Shown here piece after piece: positions 8,750 through 16,977 of a stretch of 20,000 nucleotides of DNA. A program made the position numbers and the translations under genes. The notes beneath the pieces are model-generated. The model had not been told where the DNA came from. It saw nothing but the letters and a program-made list of their open reading frames with translations, and ran no database searches. The stretch's first letter is position 1, and every line of letters begins with the position of its first letter. This stretch comes from Theodoxus fluviatilis (taxonomy: Eukaryota; Mollusca; Gastropoda; Cycloneritida; Neritidae), in contig JAWQFJ010009730.1 in assembly GCA_034096865.1 (NCBI GenBank), forward strand, positions 12,501-32,500, in the 5' to 3' direction.

Positions 8750-8829
8750 AAAAGGTGGAGACGGGAAAAGGTGGAGAAGGGAAAAGGTGGAGACAGGAAA
8801 AGGTGGAAATGGGAAAAGGTGGAGGCGGG
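8750..8829. repeat. 16-bp minisatellite, 5 units
   Basis: Five indel-free units of AAAAGGTGGAGACGGG with one or two substitutions each, ending 24 bp before the LINE tail. Confidence 0.93.
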
Positions 8830-8853
8830 TAAACCATCTAGTGTTAATGTATT

Positions 8854-8877
8854 GTTCAGTTCAGTTCAGTTCAGTCT
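8854..8877 (-). repeat. LINE 3' terminal tandem repeat (TGAAC)n
   Basis: Four GTTCA units on the plus strand (TGAAC on the minus strand), plus a partial one. Short-motif tails rather than poly(A) are characteristic of RTE elements. The ORF stop codon (8871-8873) is the first TGA of this array, leaving virtually no 3' UTR. Confidence 0.88.
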
Positions 8878-11800
8878 CTTAACCCTGAGATGGGTTGTTG
8901 AGGCACCACTGATGACTTTCGGACAATCTTCCTCCATCGATCTCTATCCTCTGTGGCTCGCTGTGAGTCAGCAAAGGTCAAGCCTGTCCACTCTTTGATG
9001 TTGTCTTCCCACCTCTTTCTCTGCCTGCCTCTCCTTCTCCCACCTGGTACGGTACCTTGCAGGATGGTCTTGGCCAGCCCACTGCCTCTTGACACGTGAC
9101 CGTACCACTTCAGCTTTCTGCTTTTCACGATTGAGAGCAGGTCTTCGTACTGTCCAATTGCTCTCCTGATCCTGTTGCTGACTTCCTCATTCGTGACATG
9201 GTCTTTATATGAGATGTTCAGAATCTTGCGGTAGCATCTCATTTCCAGGGCTTGTATCCGTCTCTGTAGTTCAGATGTGAGTGTCCAGGACTCGCATGCA
9301 TACAAGAATACGGAGATGGCCAGCGTGCGCATGAGCCTGATCTTCGACGCGAGAGTGATATTTCTGTCACGCCATATTGGCTTCAACTTTGCCAATGCTG
9401 CTGTTGTTTGTGCTATCCTGGACAGTATCTCTGGTTTGGACCCTTCATCAGTCACAATAGATCCCAGGTATTTGAAGTTGTTCACAGCTTCCAGTTTTTG
9501 GCCCTTCACTTTGATTTCCATTTTGAAGCCCCGAGGATTGTTCGTCATCACCTTGGTCTTCTCGGCGCTGATCTCCATGCCATATGCCTGTGAGGTCTTG
9601 TCCAGGTGCTCGACAAGACTAGTCAGCTCCTCTTCACTTCCTGCTAATCCATCAATGTCATCAGCAAAACGTAAGTTGGTGATCTTTCTGCCACAGATGC
9701 TGATTGATCCTTCGTGGTCTGCTAGGGCATCAGTCATTATCCTTTCGAGGAAGAGGTTGAAGAGTGTGGGGGAGAGTAGACAGCCCTGTCTGACTCCGAC
9801 CGTTGTCCTGAACCATTCGCCTGTGGTACCATTGAACAGGACTGCGCTGGTCGCTCTGTCATAGAGATGTTCGACGACTTTGATGATCTTGGAGCTGATG
9901 TTGTAGCTTCTCATTGTGGCCCACAGCGCAGCATGCCAGACTCTGTCAAATGCTTTCTTAAAGTCTATAAAGACATGGTACAGATCTTGTTGGTGTTGTA
10001 GATGTTTCTCACACAGGACTCTCAGATTGAAGATCTGTTCGGTGGTGCTCCTACCTGGTCTGAAACCTGCCTGCTCTTCAGCAATGATTTTCTCTGCCTG
10101 AGGTTTTAATCTGTTCAGCAGTACTTTCAGCATGACCTTGCTGGGATGGCTGATGAGGCTGATTGTGCGGTAGTTCTGGCACATTTGCAGGTTTCCTTTC
10201 TTGGGCAATGTAATCACTAGGGACTGTGTCCACGGGGTTGGCCAAACTCCCGTCTGCCAGATCTTATTGCAGATCTTTGTGAGTGCATCGATCATTGCGT
10301 CGCCTCCTGCCTGGATGAGTTCCCCTGGAATGTTGTCAACCCCAGCTGACTTCCCTTTCTTGAGGGACTTAACCGCTGTCTCCACCTCTTCTCGAAGAAT
10401 TGAGTAGTTGTCTTCCTCGGTAGTCTGAGGACAGTTCAGTACTTTATGATCTCCTTTGGTGTCATAGTTGTACAGCTCAGAGCAGTACTCAGTCCAGCGT
10501 TTCATGATTTCGCGTTCTTCTGTGAGACAAATCCCGCTCTTGTCTTGTATGGTGTTGACCCGCCCTTGTTTGGTCGCTGTAAGGTCTTTGACTATCTGGT
10601 ATGCTTTCTTGGTGTTATTCTTCTGGAGGTTCTCCTCAACTGCATCACATTGCTGTTTGATCCACTCCTCCTTGGCACTCTTCATGGCCTTCTTGACCCT
10701 GTTGTTGGCCTCTCTGTACTTACTTGCTCCATCTGCTGTACCCTTATTTTTCTTCAGTTCCCTTCTCTCATCGCACATGTTCAAAATTTCTGCAGTGACC
10801 CATGGTTTCTTTGTTGGGTGGTGTTTTCCTAATAACTGCCCGGCTGTCTCTATCACTGCCTCATTGAAGATGTTGGTCACTGTGTCGAGGCCCTCTTCGT
10901 CACCCAGAACTAAAAGCGGTGCAAACTTCCCTCCAATCATCGCTTTGAAGGACTTATCAACCTCAGGGTCTTTCAACCTTTCAAGGTCAAATCTAAGCCT
11001 GGTACCTTTCTGCTTGCTGATTTTTTTAAGGCTCAGGCGGAAGTTCATCATCAGCAAGTCGTGGTCGCTTCCAATGTCTGCTCCTGGAAAGCTTCGTGTC
11101 TTTGCGATGTTAATGCTGGACTTGAAGCGCTTCTTTACTAAGATGTAATCAATTTGACTGTGGTGCTGTCCATTTGGGTGGTGCCAAGTCCACCGTCGGG
11201 ACGTCTTGTGCGGGCCAAGAGTGTTTGCCAGTATAAGGTCGTTGTAGCTGGCGAACTCCAGGAGTCTCAGGCCTCTGTCGTTGGTATCTGTGTTGCTGTA
11301 CTGTCCACAAACGTCATGCCAATCGTTCTTTGCGTCGCTTCCCACTTTGGCATTCCAGTCTCCCTGCACGACCAGGATGTCTTTTTTTGGTACTTGATCC
11401 AGCACCTCTTGCAGCTCGTTGTAAAATGCCTCTATTTCCTCATCTGAGTAGTCTGTGGTTGGAGCGTACACCTGCACGATGGTGATGTTGAATGGCTTTG
11501 CTCTAAGTCGAATGGTGATGATCCGACTCGAGACTGGTCGGCAGCCCATAACACAAGATGTTATTCCTCTGTGGACAAGAAATCCTACTCCATGTTCATG
11601 TCTGTCGTTTCTACCGCTGTAAAACAGCTTGTGCCCTTCATGGGTTGACGTTTCCCCAAAGTTCGTCCATCTCACCTCACAAAGTCCGAGAATGTTCCAT
11701 CGGTATCTTGCCATCTCATGCGTAAGCTCTTCGATTTTCCCTTCTGCATGCAACGTTCTGATGTTCCATGTGCCTGTTGCAAAATTTTCTCTTCCTCTGA

Positions 11801-12251
11801 TCTTGTCTCTCTTGGCATCAGTAACACATTTATCACCTCCGTCCTGATGTGCAACGGTGGGCGCGGTCCTTGGTGACCCGGGCGACGACCGAGCCGGTGT
11901 GGAGTGAGTGGTTGTCTTTGTCATCATGTGGTGTGTCTGGGGCTGATACAGCTTGGCGGAGCCCATCCCTCTCCAAGCCCGACCACAGCCGAGGTCCTCC
12001 CACCTGGAGGGTCGCCCTGGTCGTGAACACGTGGGCGTTGGATCCATCGTGGGACCTGTCCGCCCTGGCCGGTGACCTGCATCGTGGAGGTCTTTCGCCC
12101 AGTGGTGCCGTGTTAGCACCACGCATTTTCTTTCAGGGTTTGCTCCCTTAGCCTTTGTCTTTCCCAAGGCTATCCGTAAGGCAGCGGGAGGCTCGTGGAG
12201 GGCGGGGTCGTCTATCTCCCCGTGTTTGTTATCCCCGTCCAAGGCAAACAT
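8871..12251 (-). CDS. LINE endonuclease-reverse transcriptase (RTE-like), intact
   Basis: 1126 aa from the first in-frame ATG (12249-12251); an in-frame stop lies upstream at 12297. Residues 1-155 are basic, Pro/Thr-rich and without a known domain. An APE-type endonuclease (about 158-410) nicks target DNA: TWNIRT (Asn), CEVRW (catalytic Glu near 192), VYAPT, GDWNAKVG (Asp/Asn), SQIDYIL and GSDHDLL (Asp-His near 396). The reverse transcriptase (about 620-940) has LPKKGN, NYRTISLIS, EEQAGFRPGRS, FIDFKKAFDRVW, GVRQGCLLSP, the catalytic FADD near 862-865, and FKYLGSIV. The C-terminal region carries basic RRRGRQRKRW and WYGHV blocks typical of this LINE group. All catalytic residues are present with no frameshift or nonsense codon. 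The stop TGA lies inside the terminal TGAAC repeat. Clade naming is by motif resemblance. Confidence 0.93.
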   Translation of the reverse strand: MFALDGDNKHGEIDDPALHEPPAALRIALGKTKAKGANPERKCVVLTRHHWAKDLHDAGHRPGRTGPTMDPTPTCSRPGRPSRWEDLGCGRAWRGMGSAKLYQPQTHHMMTKTTTHSTPARSSPGSPRTAPTVAHQDGGDKCVTDAKRDKIRGRENFATGTWNIRTLHAEGKIEELTHEMARYRWNILGLCEVRWTNFGETSTHEGHKLFYSGRNDRHEHGVGFLVHRGITSCVMGCRPVSSRIITIRLRAKPFNITIVQVYAPTTDYSDEEIEAFYNELQEVLDQVPKKDILVVQGDWNAKVGSDAKNDWHDVCGQYSNTDTNDRGLRLLEFASYNDLILANTLGPHKTSRRWTWHHPNGQHHSQIDYILVKKRFKSSINIAKTRSFPGADIGSDHDLLMMNFRLSLKKISKQKGTRLRFDLERLKDPEVDKSFKAMIGGKFAPLLVLGDEEGLDTVTNIFNEAVIETAGQLLGKHHPTKKPWVTAEILNMCDERRELKKNKGTADGASKYREANNRVKKAMKSAKEEWIKQQCDAVEENLQKNNTKKAYQIVKDLTATKQGRVNTIQDKSGICLTEEREIMKRWTEYCSELYNYDTKGDHKVLNCPQTTEEDNYSILREEVETAVKSLKKGKSAGVDNIPGELIQAGGDAMIDALTKICNKIWQTGVWPTPWTQSLVITLPKKGNLQMCQNYRTISLISHPSKVMLKVLLNRLKPQAEKIIAEEQAGFRPGRSTTEQIFNLRVLCEKHLQHQQDLYHVFIDFKKAFDRVWHAALWATMRSYNISSKIIKVVEHLYDRATSAVLFNGTTGEWFRTTVGVRQGCLLSPTLFNLFLERIMTDALADHEGSISICGRKITNLRFADDIDGLAGSEEELTSLVEHLDKTSQAYGMEISAEKTKVMTNNPRGFKMEIKVKGQKLEAVNNFKYLGSIVTDEGSKPEILSRIAQTTAALAKLKPIWRDRNITLASKIRLMRTLAISVFLYACESWTLTSELQRRIQALEMRCYRKILNISYKDHVTNEEVSNRIRRAIGQYEDLLSIVKSRKLKWYGHVSRGSGLAKTILQGTVPGGRRRGRQRKRWEDNIKEWTGLTFADSQRATEDRDRWRKIVRKSSVVPQQPISGLRD

Positions 12252-12300
12252 CAACCACTCTCTCTTAACCGCCACTGGATGCAACTTGCTGTCTTTTCAG

Positions 12301-12919
12301 TGCGTGTGAGCTTCTTCCACATATCCCACTCACCCCCCTCCCCGCTCCTTTTTATTCAGAGGAAAGACAACCCAACCCCTCCTCCCAGGTGGTAGTGCAC
12401 CCATTGTGCAGCAAGCGCTGTCGATATCTGTCGGCACATCTGGTGCATGGCCATTCAAGTTGTCTTCCATTTGTCTGGGGTGGGTGGGGTGTTTCATCGC
12501 AACTGCCAGCAGTGCTATTGAATTCTATGTCTGCGTGACGAGTCTCTTCTGAATTACATCAGGAAACTCTCAGCAAAATCTTTCCCTTTTATGGGAGGTG
12601 GATGGGGTTGGGTTTCATTATTAAAATGTGTGATGCAGCTGTATGCAACTTTTTTAATCTCTCAACAGCTTTGGTGGTAAGTGCAAGAGCATCGTCCAAC
12701 AATTTCCGTTCCTATTTTAGTGTTTTCAAAAGTACATTCAAACAGACATTTGAACTGCAACTTCTTTCCTGTTGTTCTGATAGTCACAGATGCCGACTGA
12801 TGGATAGGACTTCCTTGTGGCAAGTGAAGAAACATCGCCACCAATTACCAACAACAACTTGACTTTATTTCCCAGACGTTTTCCCAGAAGTCGGCTGGTC
12901 TCAAACATCGCCTCACTCA

Positions 12920-12920
<1 letters not shown>
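12301..12920. other. Unassigned region upstream of the LINE ORF
   Basis: C-rich then mixed sequence with no supportable gene. The first part may be LINE 5' UTR. A PyPu transition near 12340-12390 (CCCCTCC / GGTGG) has no clear meaning. Confidence 0.55.

Positions 12921-13001
<81 letters not shown>
12921..13001. repeat. (CA)n microsatellite
   Basis: About 40 perfect CA units preceded by two ACTC units. Confidence 0.97.
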
Positions 13002-13005
<4 letters not shown>

Positions 13006-13024
13006 TGTCTCATGATGAAAGTAT

Positions 13025-13155
13025 AACATGTATACTACCATGCTATGAAGTTTGGAAGAGTTATCTTCCATAGTTCAGGGTCAAGGTCACTTCAAAATAT
13101 GTATACAATCCAACTTTAAAGAGCTCCTGTGACGTTGACCTTCAAGCAAGGTCAA
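13025..13155. repeat. 131-bp repeat, copy 1 of a 326-bp-offset duplication
   Basis: It aligns without gaps to 13351-13481 with 6 mismatches of 131. It contains TCAAGGTCA and (A)GGTCA half-sites in both orientations. The intervening 195 bp include a GC-rich CGCCCGGACG block near 13275-13320. Confidence 0.92.
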
Positions 13156-13350
13156 GTCACTATGTATGTTTTTTGACGCCTTGTCATACTACACCATCAT
13201 GCCAAATTGGGTGTTGATAGACTTATTAGTCTCCGAGAAAAATCCAACATTAAAGTTTTTTTTACGGATTACAGGACGCCCGGACGCCCGGTCTGCACGG
13301 GCGCCCGGACGCCTGGACGGACAACACGTGTGACCTAGTATAACAAGTAA

Positions 13351-13481
13351 AACATGTGTACTACAATGTTATGAAGTTTGGAAGAGTTATCTTCCATAGT
13401 TCAGGGTCAAGGTCACTTCAAAATATGTATACAATCCAACTTTAAAGAGTTCCTGTGACCTTGACCTTGAAGCAAGGTCAA
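13351..13481. repeat. 131-bp repeat, copy 2
   Basis: Second copy of the 13025-13155 sequence. Here the downstream half keeps a cleaner TGACCTTGACCTTGAAG / CAAGGTCA arrangement. A hairpin (GCCCTATA..TATAGGGC, 13514-13536) follows shortly after. Confidence 0.92.
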
Positions 13482-13560
13482 TCAAACGGAAATCAAAAGA
13501 TAGGGATTACTTTGCCCTATACACTATATATAGGGCAGGTATCCAATCTCAAAAACACCA

Positions 13561-13920
13561 GAGGAAATTGTAAAATGTGAAAAATGGCTGTTTTTTAGAC
13601 AACATTTACGGCCCCTGCCTGTTGAGGTGGCTTCACCATTTGATGCTTTCTTGAACACCTATTATGAATCTAAGTTCAAGAAATACCTCCCACTGTGCCA
13701 AAGAATCCATGAAGCTGGATGTGACTGTAAGGTTATTGTGCTAGTCATATGATCACTTGGCAATGTACATAACAAATTTTGCAGTGGACTAAAAATGATG
13801 GGACAAAATAAACAGAGAGCCAAAGCTGTAGCTAAATACTGCTCAGTGAGTGCAATGAATGGATCCTCCATCATTTGGAAAAAGAGGTGTAAGTCTATTT
13901 TGCAGGAAAGGGTGCTGTGA
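13561..13920 (+). pseudogene. Broken retroelement C-terminal domain, second copy
   Basis: Plus-strand frame through 13621 reads VEVASPFDAFL, KFKKYLPLCQRI, SLGNVH, SGLK, then RAKAVAKYCSVSAMNGSS, ending at TGA 13918-13920. It aligns block by block with the fragment at 7049-7543 (FDAFL/YDAFL; KKYLPLC/RKYLPLC; RAKAVAKYCSVSAM/RAKAIAKYCSASAM) but differs at many positions, so the two are old paralogues. An in-frame TGA at 13750-13752 replaces the conserved Gly before the S-L-G-N-V-H block. The N-terminal K-P-D part is missing. It is an inactive, 5'-truncated remnant, and the younger LTR element is inserted 67 bp past its stop. Confidence 0.6.
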
Positions 13921-13982
13921 TGCAGTTCAGGGTGAGAGTGGGTTGACTGCCAAGTGCAGTCTAAGGGAGATAATTGAGATTA

Positions 13983-13987
13983 CTTCC
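13983..13987. repeat. Target-site duplication, left (CTTCC)
   Basis: CTTCC directly precedes TGTGACG and is matched by CTTCC directly after the 3' LTR. Extending to 6 bp breaks the match. Confidence 0.88.
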
Positions 13988-14333
13988 TGTGACGAGATGA
14001 CTTTTCCCTCCCCCTCCTCTGTCTATTATTATCATTGTTATCTGCCGAGCCACAGTACCTAGTGACTGTTCTGCCAAAGCCGGTGTAAGGTCAGAAATGA
14101 CTCCCTGTTGTGTAGTGACTTGGTGTGAAATGTGAACCATAAGTGTGCCGGGGAGTGATAGACTTGGGGAAGTGAATTAAAACTGATGTAGATTGAATTA
14201 ACTGTTTTCTCCACTGGGGATATGACTTCAACCAATCTACTGACGGTATCACGACTTGACTGATCAATCAGAATTGGGTTCAACAAGCCTGTGATGTGAT
14301 TGGACAAGAGGGACAGAGTGTTTTCCCAGCAGG

Positions 14334-14341
14334 TATAAAAA
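14334..14341 (+). promoter_or_regulatory. LTR TATA box (5' copy)
   Basis: TATAAAAA, with an inverted CCAAT (ATTGG, 14299-14303) about 30 bp upstream. This predicts transcription starting near 14360-14370, dividing the LTR into U3 of about 375 bp and a long R-U5. Confidence 0.65.
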
Positions 14342-14859
14342 CCTGTGCAGTGATAGCTCGGCGCGCCTCTATATCGGTTTTTTTAACTAGGACAGATCCA
14401 CGTAGATACGGGCGCCCTGTCCAGAATGGGCGATAGGTTTTTGTGGCTAAAGCCACTGTACAGAAAGAGTGAAGAAGGAGATGAGAAGGAACCATCCGGA
14501 CTTCAGCAGGACGAACAGAGTATCGAGCCCACCGCCAGCCTTGCCTGAAGTTCTCCATGTTTGCTGACCGGAAGAAGAGAGAACGACCCACGAGGAACGA
14601 GTCTTCTCCATTTTGGAAGTGTCCCCCAAGAGAAACCAATCCGTGCTAGTGGCTTGAAGTTTACCCAAGCTGTCTCGACTCTAGGAAAACAACCCGCGAA
14701 TTTTCATCGTGAGTGTGTAAATCTCCCGAGGCCATGTGCTGTAATGCACCGTGCGCCCATCCCCTCTTCCCCCTCTTCCCCTCACCCCTACCCCGCCTCT
14801 GTGGCACGCTTTGAGCGTGGAGGCTGAATCGGCACGAGACCGTCACCGAGTTTCATCGA

Positions 14860-15064
14860 GTAAGATAAGTACATTGTTCTCACCTCCGGCTTGGCAGTTT
14901 CTTTTCCTTTCTAGAATTGTCATGAATAATTAATTGTTGTTTGCCTAACTTTGCATTTGATATGATTTGTGGCGCTTGTCGCTGACTCCCCTTTCAAGGG
15001 TGGTTGTTTAATCAGTCATTAACAATTTAAATTACTACTGTGTTTGCCATTTCCTTAATTCCAG
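14860..15064 (+). other. Candidate intron or splice-signal pair inside the LTR
   Basis: Donor ATCGA|GTAAGATAAG and acceptor CCATTTCCTTAATTCCAG| are both strong. A second acceptor-like TTTCCTTTCTAG| lies at 14914. All are preserved in the 3' LTR. Because both LTRs retain the interval, the packaged RNA is unspliced here; any splicing would yield a separate message. Confidence 0.3.
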
Positions 15065-15207
15065 ACGTCTTACATCCATAGTTTGGTTAAGGGAATGAAG
15101 GTGCGTGAATTGTTTCTCAAAGTTTTTACCCCTAGACAGAAGTAACAAGCCAGAATTTATTCAAGTTAAATGAATTAAATTTAATTAGAGAACGAACACG
15201 TCACATT

Positions 15208-15225
15208 TGGGGGCTCGTCCGGGAT
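15208..15225 (+). other. Primer binding site, tRNA-Pro type
   Basis: TGGGGGCTCGTCCGGGAT starts two bases (TT) after the LTR end and is the 18-nt complement of the tRNA-Pro 3' end, the same primer class used by gammaretroviruses. It sets minus-strand priming of reverse transcription. Confidence 0.9.
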
Positions 15226-15423
15226 TTTGTGAACGAAATGCAATAGTTAAAAATTCTGAATTCATGTCTAACAGTCAGGTTTGGAGTGCCTGTGCCTTGA
15301 GCGAGTGAGTGTTGTGACATGACCTGCCATTGTTTGATTCACCTTTTTGCTCTCATGCATTGCTGCCTTGCGTGACCTTGTTCAGTATTGATTTGACTAT
15401 CACTAGGAATTGAATATTTTACA
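15226..15423 (+). other. Gag leader (5' untranslated)
   Basis: Non-coding leader between the primer site and the gag ATG. It probably contains packaging information, but no specific structure was identified. Confidence 0.5.
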
Positions 15424-16479
15424 ATGGGGGATGAAGAGGAATTGCCGACCATTAATCTGATCTATTTAGTAGATAGGGCAGGTTTGGAGTTTTTTATCGA
15501 GAAGTTTGGTTTGAGTGTAGGCGAAGGGGCTACTGAACAGGCTTTGCGAGATATTTTGTGCAGATTCAGAAGAGAGGAGAAGAGGAGGCGGCACGAATTG
15601 GAAATACTTAGATTAGACATTGCACAGAAGGAGAGAGAGGCAGCTGAGCGAAAGAAGAAATTGGAGATAGAAGAAGCAGAGAGAGAGAAAGCCAGGGAGG
15701 CTGCAGAGAAGTATGAGAGAGAGAGACAGGAGGGGGAGAGAGCTAGGAAGGTTGCAGAGAGAGCCAGGGAAGCGGCCGAGAAGTTAGAGAGATTTTGGGC
15801 TGAGCAAAGAGAGAGAGAGAAAGCTGAAGAGGAAGAGAGAGAGAGAAGAGACAGGGAGGAGAAGGAGTCATTGGCAAAATGGATAGAAATATGGAGAGAA
15901 GAGATGTTGAGGGAAGCTGTGGAGAGAGAGAGACGGGAAATAAGGGAGAAATGGGAAGCAGAGCGGAAAGAGAGAGAGAGGAGGGAGGAGTTCGAGAGAG
16001 AGAAAGAGAATATCACATGCCACAGGTGTTTTGAGATAGGACACAGGAGACGTGATTGTCGAGTCCGAGGGAGTGGATGGAAGGAAGAGCGAGGTGTGAG
16101 CCGACCGCTTAGGAAGGTTATGTGCTTCAGATGTGAGAAAATAGGGCATATAGCTCGAGACTGTAGAGTGAGGTTGACTCACGAGAGTAAGGCGCGTGTG
16201 GCCTTAGTGGGAAATCGTGGCATGGTGCCAAAGGAGAGTGGACAGGTGTGTGAGAAGGGGAATGACAGAGTTCACCCTTATGAGCCTGTGGTGCTCGGGG
16301 TCCTGTATGGAAGGGATGAAATTGAGAGTAGGGATGACGAGATTGATGAAGTGGTGATGCATTCCACCCGGAAGAGGAGGGAGAGGTTGGCGAGTGAGTC
16401 TGAGAGGGAGGTGGTGATGCGTTCCACCTGTTACGAATCGAATGTGGCGAATGGTGGTGTGCACGTGGTTAGGTTTTGA
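15424..16479 (+). CDS. gag: Gag-like nucleocapsid protein with two CCHC zinc knuckles
   Basis: 351 aa from an ATG with A at -3 and G at +4. Residues 1-47 form a short globular start (NLIYLVDRAGLEFFIEKFGL). Residues about 48-198 are an extremely charged Glu/Arg/Lys helix, very likely a long coiled coil, rich in RERE repeats. Two CX2CX4HX4C knuckles follow at 199-212 (CHRCFEIGHRRRDC) and 234-247 (CFRCEKIGHIARDC), which bind RNA in nucleocapsid. The last 100 residues are acidic/basic mixed with a repeated VVMRSTC / VVMHSTR motif. Capsid-like sequence is much shorter than in a usual Gypsy Gag, the coiled coil perhaps replacing it. No protease motif (D-S/T-G) follows. The reading frame is intact. 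Confidence 0.85.
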   Translation: MGDEEELPTINLIYLVDRAGLEFFIEKFGLSVGEGATEQALRDILCRFRREEKRRRHELEILRLDIAQKEREAAERKKKLEIEEAEREKAREAAEKYERERQEGERARKVAERAREAAEKLERFWAEQREREKAEEEERERRDREEKESLAKWIEIWREEMLREAVERERREIREKWEAERKERERREEFEREKENITCHRCFEIGHRRRDCRVRGSGWKEERGVSRPLRKVMCFRCEKIGHIARDCRVRLTHESKARVALVGNRGMVPKESGQVCEKGNDRVHPYEPVVLGVLYGRDEIESRDDEIDEVVMHSTRKRRERLASESEREVVMRSTCYESNVANGGVHVVRF

Positions 16480-16977
16480 CTGGGATTATTTTTAGCATGA
16501 GTGGGTGACGTAGTGACTGAGGAGTGTTCACGGGTGAGCGAATGATCTGATTGATTGTATATTTGCCGAGTGAAAGCTGGATACGACACTCGAGCGAATG
16601 AACCCCAGGGTGACGGGTGAGTGCTTATTTTATCTGTATCCTTCTATATTGTAAATACCGCGGATGTATGATGATTGATTGTGAAGGAACGGATGAGTGA
16701 GTATGTGGTTTTTTTCAGGGTTCTTTGGATAGCGGAGCAGTGGAGCTTTCCGGGCGGGGGCCTGTCTGAAGACTGTCGGCGGGGGGCCGCTGAAGCTTGA
16801 GTGTATGAAGTCTGAGTGCCGGCAGGGGCCGCACGTCAGCACCTGTGAGCCCTGGTGTGGGACGGGCAGTGGAGTTTGTTTGCGTTTGAATACACCTTGT
16901 TGGAACTCTGTGCTGGCGTTTTGTGTTTCTTGTTTATTTTCATTTGTGCGGGCTAGGCAAACCCGAGGCCCAGTTAG
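16480..16977 (+). other. Inter-ORF region with a candidate short intron
   Basis: No long ORF. It contains GACGG|GTGAGTGC (donor at 16617) and GTGGTTTTTTTCAG| (acceptor ending 16718), which would remove 102 nt. Downstream frames remain interrupted by stops. Confidence 0.45.
16617..16718 (+). other. Candidate 102-nt intron between gag and ORF2
   Basis: Near-consensus donor G|GTGAGT and an acceptor with a clean seven-T tract. The length is typical of small invertebrate introns. Splicing is not shown and the coding consequence is unclear. Confidence 0.35.

Larger units (their letters stand above)
8854..12300 (-). mobile_element. Full-coding non-LTR retrotransposon (RTE-like LINE)
   Basis: Minus-strand element with a single long ORF (APE endonuclease plus reverse transcriptase) and a 3' end in a short tandem repeat, (TGAAC)4, at 8854-8873. 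These are RTE-clade traits. The 3' boundary is set by the repeat tail. The 5' boundary is uncertain: an in-frame TGA at 12297-12299 sets the earliest coding limit, and the 5' UTR may extend further. No target-site duplication could be matched to the 3' flank. Confidence 0.85.
13988..15205 (+). repeat. 5' LTR (1218 bp)
   Basis: Starts TGTGACG, ends CGTCACA. Compared with the 3' LTR it has about six substitutions, a 6-bp insertion (CCCTAC-type, near 14787), one fewer T in a T-run near 14380, and an inverted 26-bp block at 15001-15026. Confidence 0.95.

Noticed and set aside
9277..11447. Several plus-strand ORFs within the LINE
   Set aside because: They are antisense shadows of the LINE ORF and have no domain of their own.
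14280..14827. ORFs in both LTRs (for example 88 codons at 14561 and its copy at 19279)
   Set aside because: Present in both LTRs only because the LTRs are identical; no domain, and the region is expected to be the R-U5 untranslated part.
15462..16016. Minus-strand Ser/Leu-rich ORF opposite gag
   Set aside because: Shadow of the Glu/Arg-rich coiled coil of gag on the other strand.
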